Source of the DNA: an uncultured bacterium
GTDB taxonomy: Bacteria; Desulfobacterota; Binatia; UBA1149; CAITLU01
Direction of reading: 5' to 3'
DNA length: 64,000 nt
Assembly: GCA_903893315.1 (NCBI GenBank)
Contig: CAITLU010000041.1
Location: 23,097-87,096, forward strand
The notes under the pieces are model-generated. The model worked only from the letters and a program-made list of their open reading frames with translations. It had not been told where the DNA came from and searched no databases. Positions 61,800-64,000 of this stretch are shown piece after piece (positions within the stretch are counted from its first letter, which is position 1; each line of letters begins with the position of its first letter). Made by a program: the position numbers and the translations under genes.

Positions 61800-62561
61800 C
61801 TACGGCCCCACCTGCAACGGCACGTGAATCAAGGTGCCGCTGTCACGCAGTTCGACGCGGCCGCGGCCGCCGACGAGAGCTCCCTGCCAATTGGTCCGCT
61901 CTTCAAGAATCAACTTGGCGTGGGGACAGAACACGGTGCCGACCCCGGTCACTTCTTCGCCGAAACGGCACTTGGCTTCGCTGTAGATGATCACGTTGCC
62001 TGCAACCGTGGCGCCGGCAAGCACGATCTTGCTGCGCAGACGCAGGTCGAGTTTCTTCTGGACTCGTATCACGAAGACGCTGCCGGCATCGCCGCCGCCG
62101 TCAAGAGTGATGGTGACGTCTCTGGCGGAAAGCAGCCTCTTGAAGTCGAACACGTTCAGACCGCCGGGATTGGTCGCCGTCAGCGTCAAGCTTCCGCCCG
62201 CCGCGACGGACGTATCACCGAGATCCGTGCCGGTGGGCAGCCCGGCCAGCAGAGCGTCCCCGGCAGCGACGTCGCCCTGAGAGTCGGCGCAGTCACCGAC
62301 CCGCGCGTTGCTGCCCAGCGTGTAGTAGATCCAGTCCGGGTTTCCCGACCGTGCCGCCGTGGTTCCAGCGGCAACGACGTCCGTGTCCAGCCCCGGAAGC
62401 CTGTTCAGACGCGGTTTGCCGCGCACCGCGCTAAACACCGCCACCGCAAACGTCAGGCGCGTAGATTTTTCTCTTGTTTCGAAAGGCTTCAGAAGCAGTG
62501 GTTCCCCCTGTTCTGATGAATTTCCCGGGCTATTGACCCGCCCGCAGGGCACCGTCAACAC
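61800..62561 (-). CDS. Ice-binding-like (DUF3494-like) protein
   Basis: A 253-residue protein. The second half resembles the DUF3494/ice-binding beta-helix: GGSLTLTATNPGGLNVFDFK, SVFVIRVQKKLDLRLRSKIV, AGATVAGNVIIYSEAKCRFG, EEVTGVGTVFCPHAKLILEE and WQGALVGGRGRVELRD. Such proteins are usually secreted adhesin-like or ice-binding; here function is unknown. A hydrophobic stretch near residues 37-46 is a poor signal peptide, and the GTG start at 62561 is uncertain: no ribosome site is clear. Two Cys residues occur in the C-terminal part. Family assignment is by resemblance only. Confidence 0.6.
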   Translation of the reverse strand: MLTVPCGRVNSPGNSSEQGEPLLLKPFETREKSTRLTFAVAVFSAVRGKPRLNRLPGLDTDVVAAGTTAARSGNPDWIYYTLGSNARVGDCADSQGDVAAGDALLAGLPTGTDLGDTSVAAGGSLTLTATNPGGLNVFDFKRLLSARDVTITLDGGGDAGSVFVIRVQKKLDLRLRSKIVLAGATVAGNVIIYSEAKCRFGEEVTGVGTVFCPHAKLILEERTNWQGALVGGRGRVELRDSGTLIHVPLQVGP

Positions 62562-62861
62562 CGCTCGGAAGCGGGATAACAGCCATTGCAGCTTCTCTGC
62601 TCACTTCGACATCTTCTGCGGAACCGGCCGCACGGCCGTGCACGAACGACACGCAGGAAGTCGGCGCCTGTCGGACGGCCGACGGTAAGCATGTAAACCT
62701 CGCCACACCTCCTTCCATGGAAGCACCTCCGCTACGGAACGAAGACTTGCGCTGATGCGGGCGCGGCGCCGGATCTCGCCGGTCCCGTGACTGCCGACCA
62801 GAGAAAAATGGAAGCGCGCCGTCCCAAGCGCTTCCGGACGCGAACCATGAGATAGAAGCGC
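62562..62861 (+). other. Intergenic region upstream of the radical SAM gene
   Basis: A 300-base gap between divergent genes. I see no coding sequence. It contains one clear inverted repeat, GGAAGCGC/GCGCTTCC (62810-62817/62828-62835, ten-base loop), with a further GAAGCGCG copy just before the downstream start (62856-62863). Confidence 0.5.
62810..62835 (+). promoter_or_regulatory. Inverted repeat in the leader of the radical SAM gene
   Basis: Eight-base perfect arms GGAAGCGC and GCGCTTCC with a ten-base loop, 26 bases before the GTG. It could be an operator or a leader hairpin. A third copy of GAAGCGCG overlaps the start codon, so alternative pairing could control access to it. Confidence 0.4.
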
Positions 62862-63869
<1,008 letters not shown>

Positions 63870-64000
63870 CCCCTACAGATCACCGCCGGTCATCATCGCG
63901 ACAAGACGGTGGTGGCGGCTGCTAAGATTCTTGAGGATGCCTGCGGCGTGATCACGCCGATCAAGGCGGTGTCCCGAGAGACGTTCGACGGCTTGCCGCC
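63870..64000 (+). other. Right edge, unassigned open sequence
   Basis: After the ArsS stop the same frame stays open to the window edge and translates as LQITAGHHRDKTVVAAAKIL and further protein-like sequence, but no convincing start precedes it (only GTG codons near 63909-63912). A minus-strand frame ending at 63893 is also open. I cannot tell which, if either, is coding. Confidence 0.3.

Overview
The window is GC-rich, gene-dense bacterial chromosome with no mobile elements, CRISPR arrays or RNA genes that I could find. The outer-membrane porin (TorF type), periplasmic sulfatase, Bat aerotolerance operon, myxobacterial-type cysteine-repeat secreted proteins and many CoA-ester enzymes point to a Gram-negative, aerobic or facultative lineage in the deltaproteobacterial/Binatota-Myxococcota neighbourhood. 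This placement is inference from gene content only. Many genes start with GTG or TTG, and consecutive genes often overlap by GTGA or ATGA.

Layout: (1) 1-828, a partial secreted protein and a DUF6933-like protein. (2) 1018-11650, a seven-gene moxR/DUF58/Bat operon in which BatB and BatC appear fused into one 1216-residue protein. (3) 11683-15110, a GNAT protein, an M18 aminopeptidase and an alpha/beta hydrolase. (4) 15197-27134, three large secreted cysteine-repeat, VWA or beta-helix proteins on the minus strand, with a plus-strand phosphoketolase/acetate kinase operon placed between two paralogues. (5) 27153-33166, minus-strand acyl-CoA ligase, glycosyltransferase, SnoaL-like protein, M20 amidohydrolase, a probable selenocysteine-containing DsbA/FrnE-type protein and a crotonase. 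(6) 33285-39559, an AddAB-like helicase-nuclease pair. (7) 39586-43225, a DUF1499 protein, a NitT/TauT-type permease with an internally deleted ATPase, a TorF porin and an allophanate hydrolase remnant; together the transporter and remnant look like a decayed urea carboxylase/allophanate locus. (8) 43406-49642, crotonase, arylsulfatase, class II aldolase and DXS. (9) 49674-57341, an eight-gene minus-strand catabolic cluster (two MaoC hydratases, acyl-CoA dehydrogenase, type III CoA-transferase, CitE-type lyase, aldehyde dehydrogenase, two SDRs), divergent from a two-subunit ADP-forming acyl-CoA synthetase; a perfect inverted repeat overlaps the putative promoter between them. (10) 59802-64000, a MaoC-like protein, an SDR, an ice-binding-like protein and an ArsS-type radical SAM protein.

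The most interesting item is the DsbA/FrnE gene at 31721-32344. Its first active-site Cys codon is replaced by an in-frame TGA giving a U-P-W-C motif, and a small hairpin with a GG-containing loop lies at SECIS distance downstream. Conventional calling would truncate this gene and lose its active site. The second is the C5/itaconate-like CoA cluster with its candidate operator.
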